Origin: Bathymodiolus brooksi
Taxonomy: Eukaryota > Mollusca > Bivalvia > Mytilida > Modiolidae
DNA length: 64,000 bases
Assembly (NCBI GenBank): GCA_963680875.1
Contig: OY804579.1
Span: forward strand, 57,239,718 to 57,303,717
Direction: 5' to 3'
How positions within the stretch are numbered: position 1 is the first letter of the stretch; each line of letters opens with the position of its first letter. Of the stretch, positions 13,201-25,200 are shown piece by piece. The notes beneath the pieces were generated by a model. That model saw nothing but the letters and a program-made list of their open reading frames with translations, did not search any database and had not been told where the DNA came from. The translations under genes were made by a program, and so were the position numbers.

Positions 13201-16200
13201 TCCTCTGTAAGATTTGCTTTTACCTCTTTTTCATGATGTGTGTGTACGTAAATAATATATATTGTACATGTGTATGTAAATAGAACTAAGGCTTGAGTTG
13301 TTAAACGTTTCATAAATATTCTGTTTTATACTTGAGACATAACTTATCTTAGACTTAGAGTACATTTTTTTATGTCAACTTTGTAATTTATCATGAATTT
13401 CTTCAAAGATGTGAAATGAAGAGGATTGGTTTTGTTTTGGTTTTGTGGTGTTTAATGCCACTTTCAGTTATATCGTGGCGGTCAGTTTTATTGATGGAGG
13501 TGGTGATAAGCACCGATTGCATAGGTAGTTGTAAATCCAACTACCATATGATCACGGCCATGACAACCCTGAATTTCTTCAAAGATGTGAAATGAAGAGG
13601 ATGTAGTTAGAATAAATCTTTGCTACTACAACCGCATCGGTGGTGTAATGGTTAGCATGCTGGCCTAGAGTGTGGTAGATCGTGGGTTCATCGGTGGTGT
13701 AATGGTTAGCATGCTGGCCTAGAGTGTGGTAGATCGTGGGTTCATCGGTGGTGTAATGGTTAGCATGCTGGCCTAGAGTGTGGTAGATCGTGGGTTCATC
13801 GGTGGTGTAATGGTTAGCATGCTGGCCTAGAGTGTAGTAGATCGTGGGTTCATCGGTGGTATAATGGTTAGCATGCTGGCCTAGAGTGTGGTAGATCATG
13901 GGTTCATCGATGGTGTAAAGGTTAGCATGCTGGCCTAGAGTGGTAGATCGTGGGTTCATCGGTGGTGTAATGGTTAACATGCTCGCCTAGAGTGTGGTAG
14001 ATCATGGGTTCATCGGTGGTGTAATGGTTAGCATGCTGGCCTAGAGTGTGGTAGATCATGGGTTCATTGATGGTGTAATGGTTAGCATGCTGGCCTAGAG
14101 TGTGTTAGATCTTGGGTTCATCGATGGTGTAATGGTTAGCATGCTGGCCTAGAGTGTGGTAGATCATGGGTTCATCGGTGATGTAATGGTTAGCATGCTG
14201 GCCTAGAGTGTGGTAGATCTTGGGTTTATCGATGGTGTAATGGTTAGCATGCTGGCCTAGAGTGTGGTAGATCGTGGGTTCATCGGTGGTGTAATGGTTA
14301 GCATGCTGGCCTAGAGTGTGGTAGATCATGGGTTCATCGAAGGTGTAATGGTTAGCATGCTGGCCTAGAGTGTGGTAGATCATGGGTTCATCGGTGGTGT
14401 AATGGTTAGCATGCTCTCCTAGAGATTGGTAGATCGTGGGTTCATCTGTGGTGTAATGGTTAGCATGCTGGCCTAGAGTGTGGTAGATCGTGGGTTCATC
14501 GGTGGTGTAATGGTTAGCATGCTTTCCTAGAGTGTGGTAGATCGTGGGTTCATCGGTGGTGTAATGGTTAGCATGCTCGCCTAGAGTGTGGTAGATCATG
14601 GGTTCATCGGTGGTGTAATGGTTAGCATGCTGGCCTAGAGTGGTAGATCATGGGTTCATCGGTGGTGTAATGGTTAGCATGCTCTCCTAGAGTGTGGTAG
14701 ATCGTGGGTTCATCGGTGGTGTAATGGTTAGCATGCTGGCCTAGAGTGTGGTAGATCGTGGGTTCATCGGTGGTGTAATGGTTAGCATGCTGGCCTAGAG
14801 TGTGGTAGATCGTGGGTTCATCGATGGTGTAAAGGTTAGCATGCTGGCCTAGAGTGTGGTAGATCGTGGGTTCATCGGTGGTGTAATGGTTAGCATGCTT
14901 GCCTAGAGTGTGGTAGATCATGGGTTCATCGGTGGTGTAATGGTTAGCATGCTGGCCTAGAGTGTGGTAGATCATGGGTTCATCGATGGTGTAATGGTTA
15001 GCATGCTGGCCTAGAGTGTGGTAGATCGTGGGTTCATCGGTGGTGTAATGGTTAGCATGCTGGCCTAGAGTGTGGTAGATCATGGTTCATCGGTGGTGTA
15101 ATGGTTAGCATGCTCGCCTAGAGTGTGGTAGATCGTGGGTTCATCGGTGGTGTAATGGTTAGCATGCTGGCCTAGAGTGTAGTAGATCTTGGGTTCATCG
15201 GTGGTGTAATGGTTAGCATGCTGGCCTAGAGTGTGGTAGATCGTGGGTTCATCGGTGGTGTAATGGTTAGCATGCTGGCCTAGAGTGTGGTAGATCGTGG
15301 GTTCATCGATGGTGTAAAGGTTAGCATGCTGGCCTAGAGTGTGGTAGATTGTGGGTTCATCGGTGGTGTAATGGTTAGCATGCTGGCCTAGAGTGTGGTA
15401 GATCATGGGTTCATCGGTGGTGTAATGGTTAGCATGCTGGCCTAGAGTGTGGTAGATCGTGGGTTCATCGGTGGTGTAATGGTTAGCATGCTGGCCTAGA
15501 GTTTGGTAGATCATGGTTCATCGGTGGTGTAATGGTTAGCATGCTGGCCTAGAGTGTGGTAGACCGTGGGTTCATCGGTGGTGTAATGGTTAGCATGCTG
15601 GCCTAGAGTGTGGTAGATCATGGTTCATCGGTGGTGTAATGGTTAGCATGCTCGCCTAGAGTGTGGTAGATCGTGGGTTCATCTGTGGTGTAATGGTTAG
15701 CATGTTCGCCTAGAGTGTGGTAGATCGTGGGTTCATCAGTGGTGTAATGGTTAGCATGCTGGCCTAGAGTGTGGTAGATCGTGGGTTCATCGGTGGTGTA
15801 ATGGTTAGCATGCTGGCCTAGAGTGTGGTAGATCATGGGTTCATCGGTGGTGTAATGGTTAGCATGCTCGCCTAGAGTGTGGTAGATCGTGGATTAATCT
15901 GTGGTGTAATGGTTAGCATGCTGGCCTAGAGTGTGGTAGATCGTGGGTTCATCGGTGGTGTAATGGTTAGCATGCTGGCCTAGAGTGTGGTAGATCATGG
16001 GTTCATCGGAGGTGTAATGGTTAGCATGCTGGCCTAGAGTGTGGTAGATCATGGGTTCATCGGTGGTGTAATGGTTAGCATGCTCTCCTAGAGATTGGTA
16101 GATCGTGGGTTCATCGGTGGTGTAATGGTTAGCATGCTGGCCTAGAGTGTGGTAGATCGTGGGTTCATCGGTGGTGTAATGGTTAGCATGCTCTCCTAGA

Positions 16201-19200
16201 GTGTGGTAGATCGTGGGTTTATCGGTGGTATAATGGTTAGCATGCTCGCCTAGAGTGTGGTAGATCGTGGGTTCGAGTCCTGGTCGGGTGAAACCAAGGA
16301 CTATAAAATTGGTATTTGTTGCTTCTCCGCTATGCATTCAGGAGAAAAAGAAAAGACTGGTTGGCTCAGAATTAGGAATAATGTGTCTGAGTGGGGCGAC
16401 ATGTCTATCCGCAGACTGTTGTTTCAGTGAGCTAGCACTATAAAAATCCAGCTAAGCGTGTTAGTCTAGAATAAAGCGGACCTCATCATCATTTCATTGA
16501 AAATTAACTTTAATCATTCATTCATTCATTCTTCTTTACTACAGGGTTCAAGATCTGAATCAGCATTAAGTATTCATGTATGTGAAATAATGAATGGAGA
16601 CTTAGGAACTGATGGTCCTACCTCTAAAATGAAGAAAATGTTAGAGGATATATTACCTGACCTTACTAAAATAGAGGAAGAAAATGACATGTTAAAGGTA
16701 AAGAACTTGTATGTGAAGCTTGTACTTCTGATTGAAATATAAAAATATCACATACATTTGTATTTGGAAGATATACACAATTTAATTTTTCATCAAATTT
16801 TGACTTGTTGGGTGCATTTATTTCTTTGAATTAATCATTTGAAAGACATCAGGTAGTATTCAATCAGATTTCTTATATCAGTTATAGTTTTTGAATTAGT
16901 TTAAACATATTTTATTAATTAATTCAACATAACATTACAATATTCAACTATATATATTACATAATAGGAAGTAATTAATTGGATTGGAAAATAAGTTACA
17001 ACAACTTATATTAAAGGGAAACTTTGCACAAAAAAATTATTTTTTTATATATTTTTCCTGATGTATTAATATGGATGTTTATATGTATATTAGCGTTTTA
17101 TTATGTTGGATAAGGGAATGAAATCGATTTTAAAATTCTGTCAACGATACATGGAAGTCGCCATTTTGACAGCATCTCAATACCAAGTATCACGTGACGT
17201 CTAAATACCACCATGCCCCAAAACAAGCGTGACAAACCAGGGTCCTCATTCAGTGTAGATATGGCTTGTCAGGCGTACGGTTGTTTAACTTGATGGTAAT
17301 TCTTTTTATTTTTCTTATTATTCTAAATATATGAATTTATTACACAATCGTTTTTGCAGATTTACGTTTTGCTTCTATAGATTATGGCAAAACAAATGAA
17401 TCGGGGGGGGGAAGGTTCGTCTTTAATGAGACACAATTACAAAAGATTTTTTTCCTAAATTGAAGAATTACGAAATTAAGTTAAAAAAAGAACGGACATC
17501 GGAACAATGCCCTGAATTCGTTAAAAAAAAATCCAAAAAGGCCTATACTACGAGGCAAAATTGTTTTAATGACATTATTCAGTAAGATCACACTTTGTAA
17601 TCGATCGTGCATGCACTACAATAAAGATACACATAATCTAAAAGCACAGAAAGTTACAGGGTAGGAAGCCATACAATTGAGAGGATTATGTAAACATATA
17701 ATTTGTAATAGATTTCATTTGACAATTACAGACGATGAGTATTATAAATAAGTTTATTATACAAAAACAAAGCGTAACATATTTTGTTTATTTTAATCAC
17801 GTCTTTCGAACTGGTGGACCCTTCTGATTAATCTCAGAATAGTCATAAAAAAATTTTTCATCACAATTATTGATATTTCACCGTGAATATTTAGTTTGAT
17901 GTATTGTTGTTGTGTATTTGGTTAATAAACTTATTTTAATTTCTATTTCTATAAGGAAAAATTGCATACGAATGGTTTTTTGTCTATTTTGCAAGAAGAA
18001 TTTCTACCCTGCCCTGTTCACCCTGCTTTATTTCATAATTTTGGTTGTTGCTACATCATTCTGATGGGGCACAGAAAAATCAAGATAAAAATGAACAATT
18101 CAATATAGCTTACGATCAATGGTAATCTTAAGATTTTTTGGGGAAAATAACCCATGAATCATTGCTGCATTAGGTGCGGATCCAGCAATTTTGAAAATGG
18201 GGTGTCAGGCTCTTGTTTGCCAATTTTTACCCAATTTATACACGAATTTTACTAAATTGTTGAACACCCCCTTGATCCGGCAGTGTGCATTAATATGCAC
18301 CCATTAATAATGTATACTTCAACGTGATCAGGGTCATGTATTTTGATGACCCATTAGAACCTTTAAAATGTGTATTGCATCTGCTATTCTAGTCACGGGT
18401 AGCGTAATTTGTTTTCATTTTATTTTCTGTTCTTATTATGTTTTTGTCTATTTGACTTTGTACGTTGTTTGTATATATTTCTTGTACATGCCTTCAACCC
18501 TTAGGGGTAAAATTTTAGTTAGTTAACGGGTCACAAAATGTGCATTGCGTTTCTGATTATTGCCAAATATTGTGACACATGTATTCAGGTATTCGGTCAG
18601 AGGCCCGTCGACCGGATGTAAAATGACACTTGTATATTCTGCCTGGCGATTTCCTGTGTGGACCTAAACTCATTACGCAATATTAGGTACCCTGCTGAGT
18701 GAACCGGTGTGAATGTACCTGTCGTTTTCAGAATGAAGATAAAAATAAGTAAATCCCGCATTTCACTTCTTACTTCAGGAATTATTTGCCTTAATTTATT
18801 AAAGAATAAAATATTTAAAATTAAAATATGGTCTCTCGCTTCTGAAAATATAAGAAATATATTTTTCGCATAATATTTTACGTTTCGCTCATCAAAAATG
18901 ACAAGCAAAAAAAGGAAAAGAAATTAACATTTTTAAATCAATTGCTCGCTCTGGACAACGTTTTTAGCACAAAATCCGAAGAACAAGAAGTAAATCTGGT
19001 GTGGCCTAATCTCTTTTTAATTTTTGACTGCCCTTCATCTGTTTATACCACTCATGATCATGATCTCTTCCGAACTTTGTCTAAATGAATATCAGTGGAT
19101 ATCAAATTTGTGTCGTTCTGACGTGGGTTGTTCTCTATTTCCTGACGTTGGGCACTCACTGCCTCTTCCATTTGTCTGAGTTCTTCTTCGGTATATTCTG

Positions 19201-22200
19201 GTTCAAGTTGGTAACCGAACTCTCCATAGTCGTCGAAATCTACATCACTTGAGTCGTTAGAGTCACTTTCCGTACCTGAGCTCGACATATTTAAGGTATA
19301 ACTAAAACGTTAATTTCGGTGCTTTATATAGAAATGTTCCCAAACAAACAACACGCGTTGAACAAAAGATTAAATTAATTAAAACATCTTTTATGAACAC
19401 CGACTGTTAAAATAATGATTGAGTAAAATCATAATCCTTTGATTAAAATTAAATTAATTAAAACATCTTTTATGAACACCGACTGTTAAAATAATGATTG
19501 AGTAAAATCATAATCATTTTTATTCATTGTTAAAAAGAAAAATTCATTTCTAAACGTTTAGGCCTAAATAATTTTATTTAATATTAAAATTAAAACATCT
19601 TTTATGAACATCGATCGTTAAATTATTATGATGAGACAGCTATATATAGTTAGGCCAATTTGGCACCTCTCATAATGAAAACTTTTAATTTCAAGAATGG
19701 TGTATACCCCGGTACTTTTTTATCATCTAAAACATAAATTGTTCCTGTTATTTTAACATTATATTTATTCTAATGTTTTAAGAATATTTTATCTTTAATA
19801 GATAATAAACGATCTACCAACTCGTCTTGGAAAGCAAATAGTGTGTATTCAAATTCCCATTTTATTAATCCGGTCACCTTGAATTTTACCCTCCGGCTAG
19901 AAAACACACAAGCGGACATATACATGCAGAGATCAAAATAACAGTAAACAGCATGCCGAATAATGATTATAAAAAAGGGATTAAAACAGAATCTATAAAT
20001 CAATACACAAGTTACGCGTCAAAATTATCCATTATATTTTTCAGCACATTAGCAGTAAAACAAAATGAACATAATTGTAAAAGGGATCCGATATGTAGCG
20101 AATATAGGTGACTGTTATAAAACACTCTTTCCGTTGTAAATATAAAGGAAATGAAACATTTTGTTCATTTAAAATAGTTGTTTGTCCAAAAGGTACGTAG
20201 CTGTTCACTTCAGTATTTAATTTTCCAAAGGTTATTAGATTTAAATTACAGTCCTCTGAGCGCTTTAAATGAAGCGAATTTAACATCAGCGACCCAGACT
20301 TTAAATTTCAATCCCACAATGCATTTTCAGTTTAAAACGTCACAAACTAGTTGAAAAATTAGAAATTAAAATTACAAATTTGCGATTTGCTTCGTTATTT
20401 GTGGAAATATGTCGATAAAACTTTGTGAATATGTATTTTATATCACCAGGAACATATTTAGCTAACTTGTAAAAAATCGCAAAGTTTCCCTTTAATCCCT
20501 ATCTGTTTTTGAGTTAAAATTTGTGAATGAGGAAGATGTAGTTGACTTGCTGCAGTTGTATCATGCTGCACCCATTGTAGCCATTTTTTTTTTAATTATA
20601 TCATGGTGATCAGGGTTTGTGAGTGATGGAGTTGGAGTGTTCTGAGAAAAAAATCACCATTTATAGGGTGGTCCCTGATAAACTTTCTGACTGGAAAGGA
20701 CAAATCAAGTGTACCTTTAATTAATCTGTGTGCAAACTTACACTTCATTGTTGAATGTATAGAGTCTATTATAGGTTATTGAATGTCTAGCACATCAAAG
20801 CATCAACAATTACAAGTGGGGAAAATATGACCATAAATTATGCATATTTAGAATAATTATCAAACATTTATCTTGAATAACTTCCTTGTTCCTGCACTAA
20901 TAACTCAAATTATGGTAGTTTTAAAATGGTTAATTCAGATACCAGGTGTGTTTTTCTATTTTTAATTTGACCATCAACAGATAATAAAGGAAGGAGGTTT
21001 GTTAATGACATTTTAACAGTTTTTACCAACAATCAATACAGAATTAATCAAAAGTGGGAGTTGAGGGTTGAGCTGGTAGAAAACTAGAACAGATGTTATT
21101 TATGAAGGGATTTTGTTTGTTTGATTGTGTTTAATGCCACCTTCAACAATATTTCAGGTATATCATGGCGGGCAGTTTTATTGTTGGAGGAAACTGAAGT
21201 ACAAAGAGAAAACCACTGACATGTTGCAAGCCACGGACAAACTTGATCACATAATGTTGTACACCTCGCCCTGATCGAGAATCGAACTCACAACAACAGT
21301 GATGATAGGCACTGATTGCATAGGTAGTTATAAATCCAACTACCATACGATCAATGCCATGATGGCCCCCTTTTGAGAGTTGAGCCAACAGAAGATATAG
21401 ATGTTATTAGTGATGTGGGTTGGGAGTTGGTACAATAAATAATTATATGTCATCATGAAGATTTAAGAATAACAATAAATGTATTGCATAATTACTATTT
21501 TTAATTTTATGGTGGTTGAGCCCTTTGATGATGGGTATTACATATATTAGTATGTTCTTTTTATTTCAGACTGAAAATAAAAGACTGCTGTAAGTATATG
21601 TATATATATTTTTTTGAAATGTGTTGCTGATTTCTGATGATAACCTGGTGCATATTGACAAAAACTGTCGGTCTGTTTTAAATTTCTAGGCCTTTTTAAA
21701 AAAAATTAACATGACCCAAATGTAACAATAAGAAGCTGTAATAAATTAATTCTGTCAGTTTTCAGTTAAAACATATATAATTTCCAATTTTAATAGATTT
21801 TAAAAATGTGCAATTGGCTGACCATCTTTAAAATCCAGGGTTTTGTTACCATAACAATAATATTAAAACATGTACAATGTACGTGTGTAAACCTAAGATT
21901 ATAAGGAGATTTTGATATTTGCAAAAACAATGTTAAATGTTACAATATGAATTCATGACATTACTAGAGAACTTAGAATATAGAATATAAGATTAGAATA
22001 TAACAATAGTATTTACATTAACAATTTAAACAGAAGTATCAAATAAAACCAAGAGTTGTGATCATGTCATGTAATTTCTATTATTTTTTATAAAACAATG
22101 CATAGTTAGTATATTATTATTTTCAGTGAAGAAAATGGCCGTCTATTAAATAAAGTTCAGCAGTTAGAACTACGAGTAAATAATGTATCACCTGTTGAAT

Positions 22201-25200
22201 CATTGTCCTCACAGACTCATGTGGCAGACTGGGAGTGTGTGAGAAAGACAGAACTACCGGTAAATAAAATATACATGATTTAAATCACAAACAACATGTG
22301 TGTAGAACTATTGGTAAATTTTAATGAAATAAAGAACACACAACAGATGTAGAATAATTGGTAGTTAGGGTTATGGTGTTTAGTACCACTTTCAACAACA
22401 TTTCAGTTATATCGTGGCAGTCAGTTTTATTGGGGGATGAAACCGGTGTACCCGGAAATCATTGATCTGTCGCAAGTCACTGACAAACTTTATCACATAA
22501 TGTTGTATCAAGTACACCTCGCCATCAGCAGTATTCAAACTCCCAAATTTAGTGGCGATAGATAGGATTATGACCAGGACTGGCCTAGTTAGGGTTATGG
22601 TATTTAATGCCACTTTCCATTTTTTTTTAGCTCACCTGACCCAAAGGGTCATGTGAGGTATTGCCATCACTTGGCGTCCGTCGTCCGTCGTCCGTCCGTT
22701 AACTTTTCATATTTTAATCTACTCCTCTGAAACAACTGGACCAAATTGAACCAAACTTGGCAGAAAGCATCTATATAAGGTCCTCTATAAAGTTTCTTCA
22801 TTTCGTCCCATTCCCCAACAAATATGGCCGACAAGGGCAATTCTTGTTTCTGATTGGCTAATATTAAAAAAATCTTCTCCTCTGAAACAGCTAGGCCAAA
22901 TGGAGCCAAACTTGGCATAGATGGTCCCTGGGTGTGTCCCTTTTAAAATTGTGTCCGACAGCCCCACCCTCCATTCAAGATGGCTGCTGTTTTTTAAGGT
23001 AATGATTATCTCCCTTTGAAATTTGCTTCAGTATCATTCTATTGTCAGGTGAGCGATACAGGCTCAGTGGGCTGAGCCTCTAGTTTAGTTATATCAAAAC
23101 AAAATGCATATAGAGTTATCTGTAAATAAATTATACATTATTTGATTGATAAACAAAATACATGTAGAATTATCTGTAAATAATTACATTATATTCTTAT
23201 TTCATTTAGAAACGCCTGTGTGATTGGTCAAAAGGTTGACACATGACTTTTGAATCAGTCAATGAAACACACAACCATTCAATGCTGCCATCTTGGGGGA
23301 ACTTTTTTTCGAACACCATGATAACTAATGACTACACACAATAACAACAGCTGAAAATGTGGAATATTAAAAACAAAAAAATAATAATGTTCACCTGTCT
23401 ATTCTGATTACTGAGATAGATTTCTTAGAAATGGGCCAAAAAGTGCCAATTTCCCTTAGAAAAATATGATATGAATTGTGATATATTTTAGAAGAATAAA
23501 GCAACAGAAAAGGAACTTACACAGACAACAGACAATTTACCAAGACTCCAAAAACTGGAACAACAAAACAGAGAGGTCAGTCTTGTTTTTATGCGATGAC
23601 AAACATTTGGTTGTTGTATAATGTTATGAATCTGTCATCTTTGTTGTTGTCTTCCATCTGTCTACACAATGGTTTTCATGCGATAAATGTTGTTCCTTCA
23701 TCTTTCTGAATTTGTAACACAAAGATCCTGCCATTGTGTGATTATTAATGTATGCCAAAAGGCTTGCTTTTCTACCTGTTTCTAAAGCTCATACAAATAA
23801 ATTTTATATTTTCCGACAATGTATGTATATTGTTTATTTATTGTGTTAAAAATATGTTATTAAAGTGACAAATTGTCCAAAAATATCAGAATCAAAGAAA
23901 AAATAATCACCTTTCAATATTCAGTTGTTTTGAAAAATATGATTTATGTAATAAAAACATAGATATAACAATTTTAAAGTTTTGGGGAGCAATAATACCA
24001 AAACCTAAACAGGGTAGCCAAAATTAGCTGAGGTAGGAAAACCTTAGTTTTATTAATAATTAGTATCATTTAGGAACTGTAAATTTCAGTCATAAATATA
24101 TCTAATAAACCATGTCTGTTGCCGAAACACTGACTACTGTGTGTATGATAACCTTGGGGATTAGTAGTCCATCAGCAGAGGTATTGACCCATTGATAGTT
24201 ATAAAAACGTGGTTATCAAATTTAGTGTGCATGACTCGTTTCTGGAATAACCTTCATCAGGTACGCTAAATATTGAAAGATTTTAAGTGCATTTACCGGT
24301 AATAATTCAAAAATGGTGACATATGATTAATTTAAGAAATTATCATTCTTTTATTGTCAATTATTCTTCAGCTGTTGCAGGCAAATTCTCGATGGGAGAA
24401 AATGTTTAAAGAGATGAGAAGTGACCAGGAAAATAGAACAAGATTACATCAGAATGAAACAGAAACTCTACGAGAACAGCTCAACAAAATGAAAGTAGAA
24501 GATGAAAAACGACAGCGTGAATATGATCACATTTTACTTACAACTAAAAATAGACTTGAAGATGAGGAAGTAAGTTAGATAATTAGATAATAAATAAAGC
24601 ACAATTAAACTTATTTATTATATAGATATCTGTGAATTATAGAATTTTCAGAGTTAGATAAAAGCGATAATTTCACAGTTAAATTATCGTATTTATTTTC
24701 ACTCTGGCTATATTTCCTGCCATTTCGTTGTTGAAGTTACTTTTCTGCAGGTCTTACAGTTACGTCCCTTTGACTATACTTTTCTGCAGGTCTTACAGTT
24801 ACGTCCCTTTGACTATTTCGTTTGGTTTCTCAGTTTTTTGAAATGATACACATAGTAATACTATATCCCTACTCTACATGCGTTATATAGTGAAACTCAT
24901 TTTATATTAGATTTGAATCGTAACATTTTGTTATCTATGTTATAAATACTATAACTAATTGATGAATTTCATTATCAAAATTAAGTCACTCATGAATTAC
25001 TGAATTATTTGGTCATTCATGACATATTTTTTTATATTGAAACTCATCAGTTTGTTATAATATAATGAAAGGATTGTCATCTACACCTCATTAAGATAAT
25101 ATTTATATAATCAGAGATTGTCATCTACACTTCATTAAGATAATATTTATATAATCAGAGATGAAAGTTTTCCTCTGGTCAACAGATTACCTCTTTTTTC

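Larger units (their letters stand above)
17015..20491. mobile_element. 3.5-kb element with TTAA target site and 13-bp inverted ends
   Basis: TTAA (17011-17014) is followed by AGGGAAACTTTGC; at the other end GCAAAGTTTCCCT is followed by TTAA (20492-20495). A TTAA duplication is typical of piggyBac and Kolobok elements; the AGGG tips do not look like piggyBac, so Kolobok or an unnamed type is possible. The interior contains a minus-strand open frame at 19,058-19,288 and a 79-bp direct duplication at 19,371-19,520. No transposase was recognised, so it is probably non-autonomous. Confidence 0.65.

Noticed and set aside
13635..16270. Tandem functional tRNA genes
   Set aside because: Monomers lack a complete B box and have no acceptor-stem pairing. 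Only the head of a SINE is repeated.
13579..16337. Long minus-strand open frames made of an 18-residue repeat, looking like a repetitive secreted protein
   Set aside because: The 54-bp unit is a tRNA-like SINE head and 54 is divisible by three. The frame breaks wherever a unit loses a base, and there is no start context, signal peptide or splice support.
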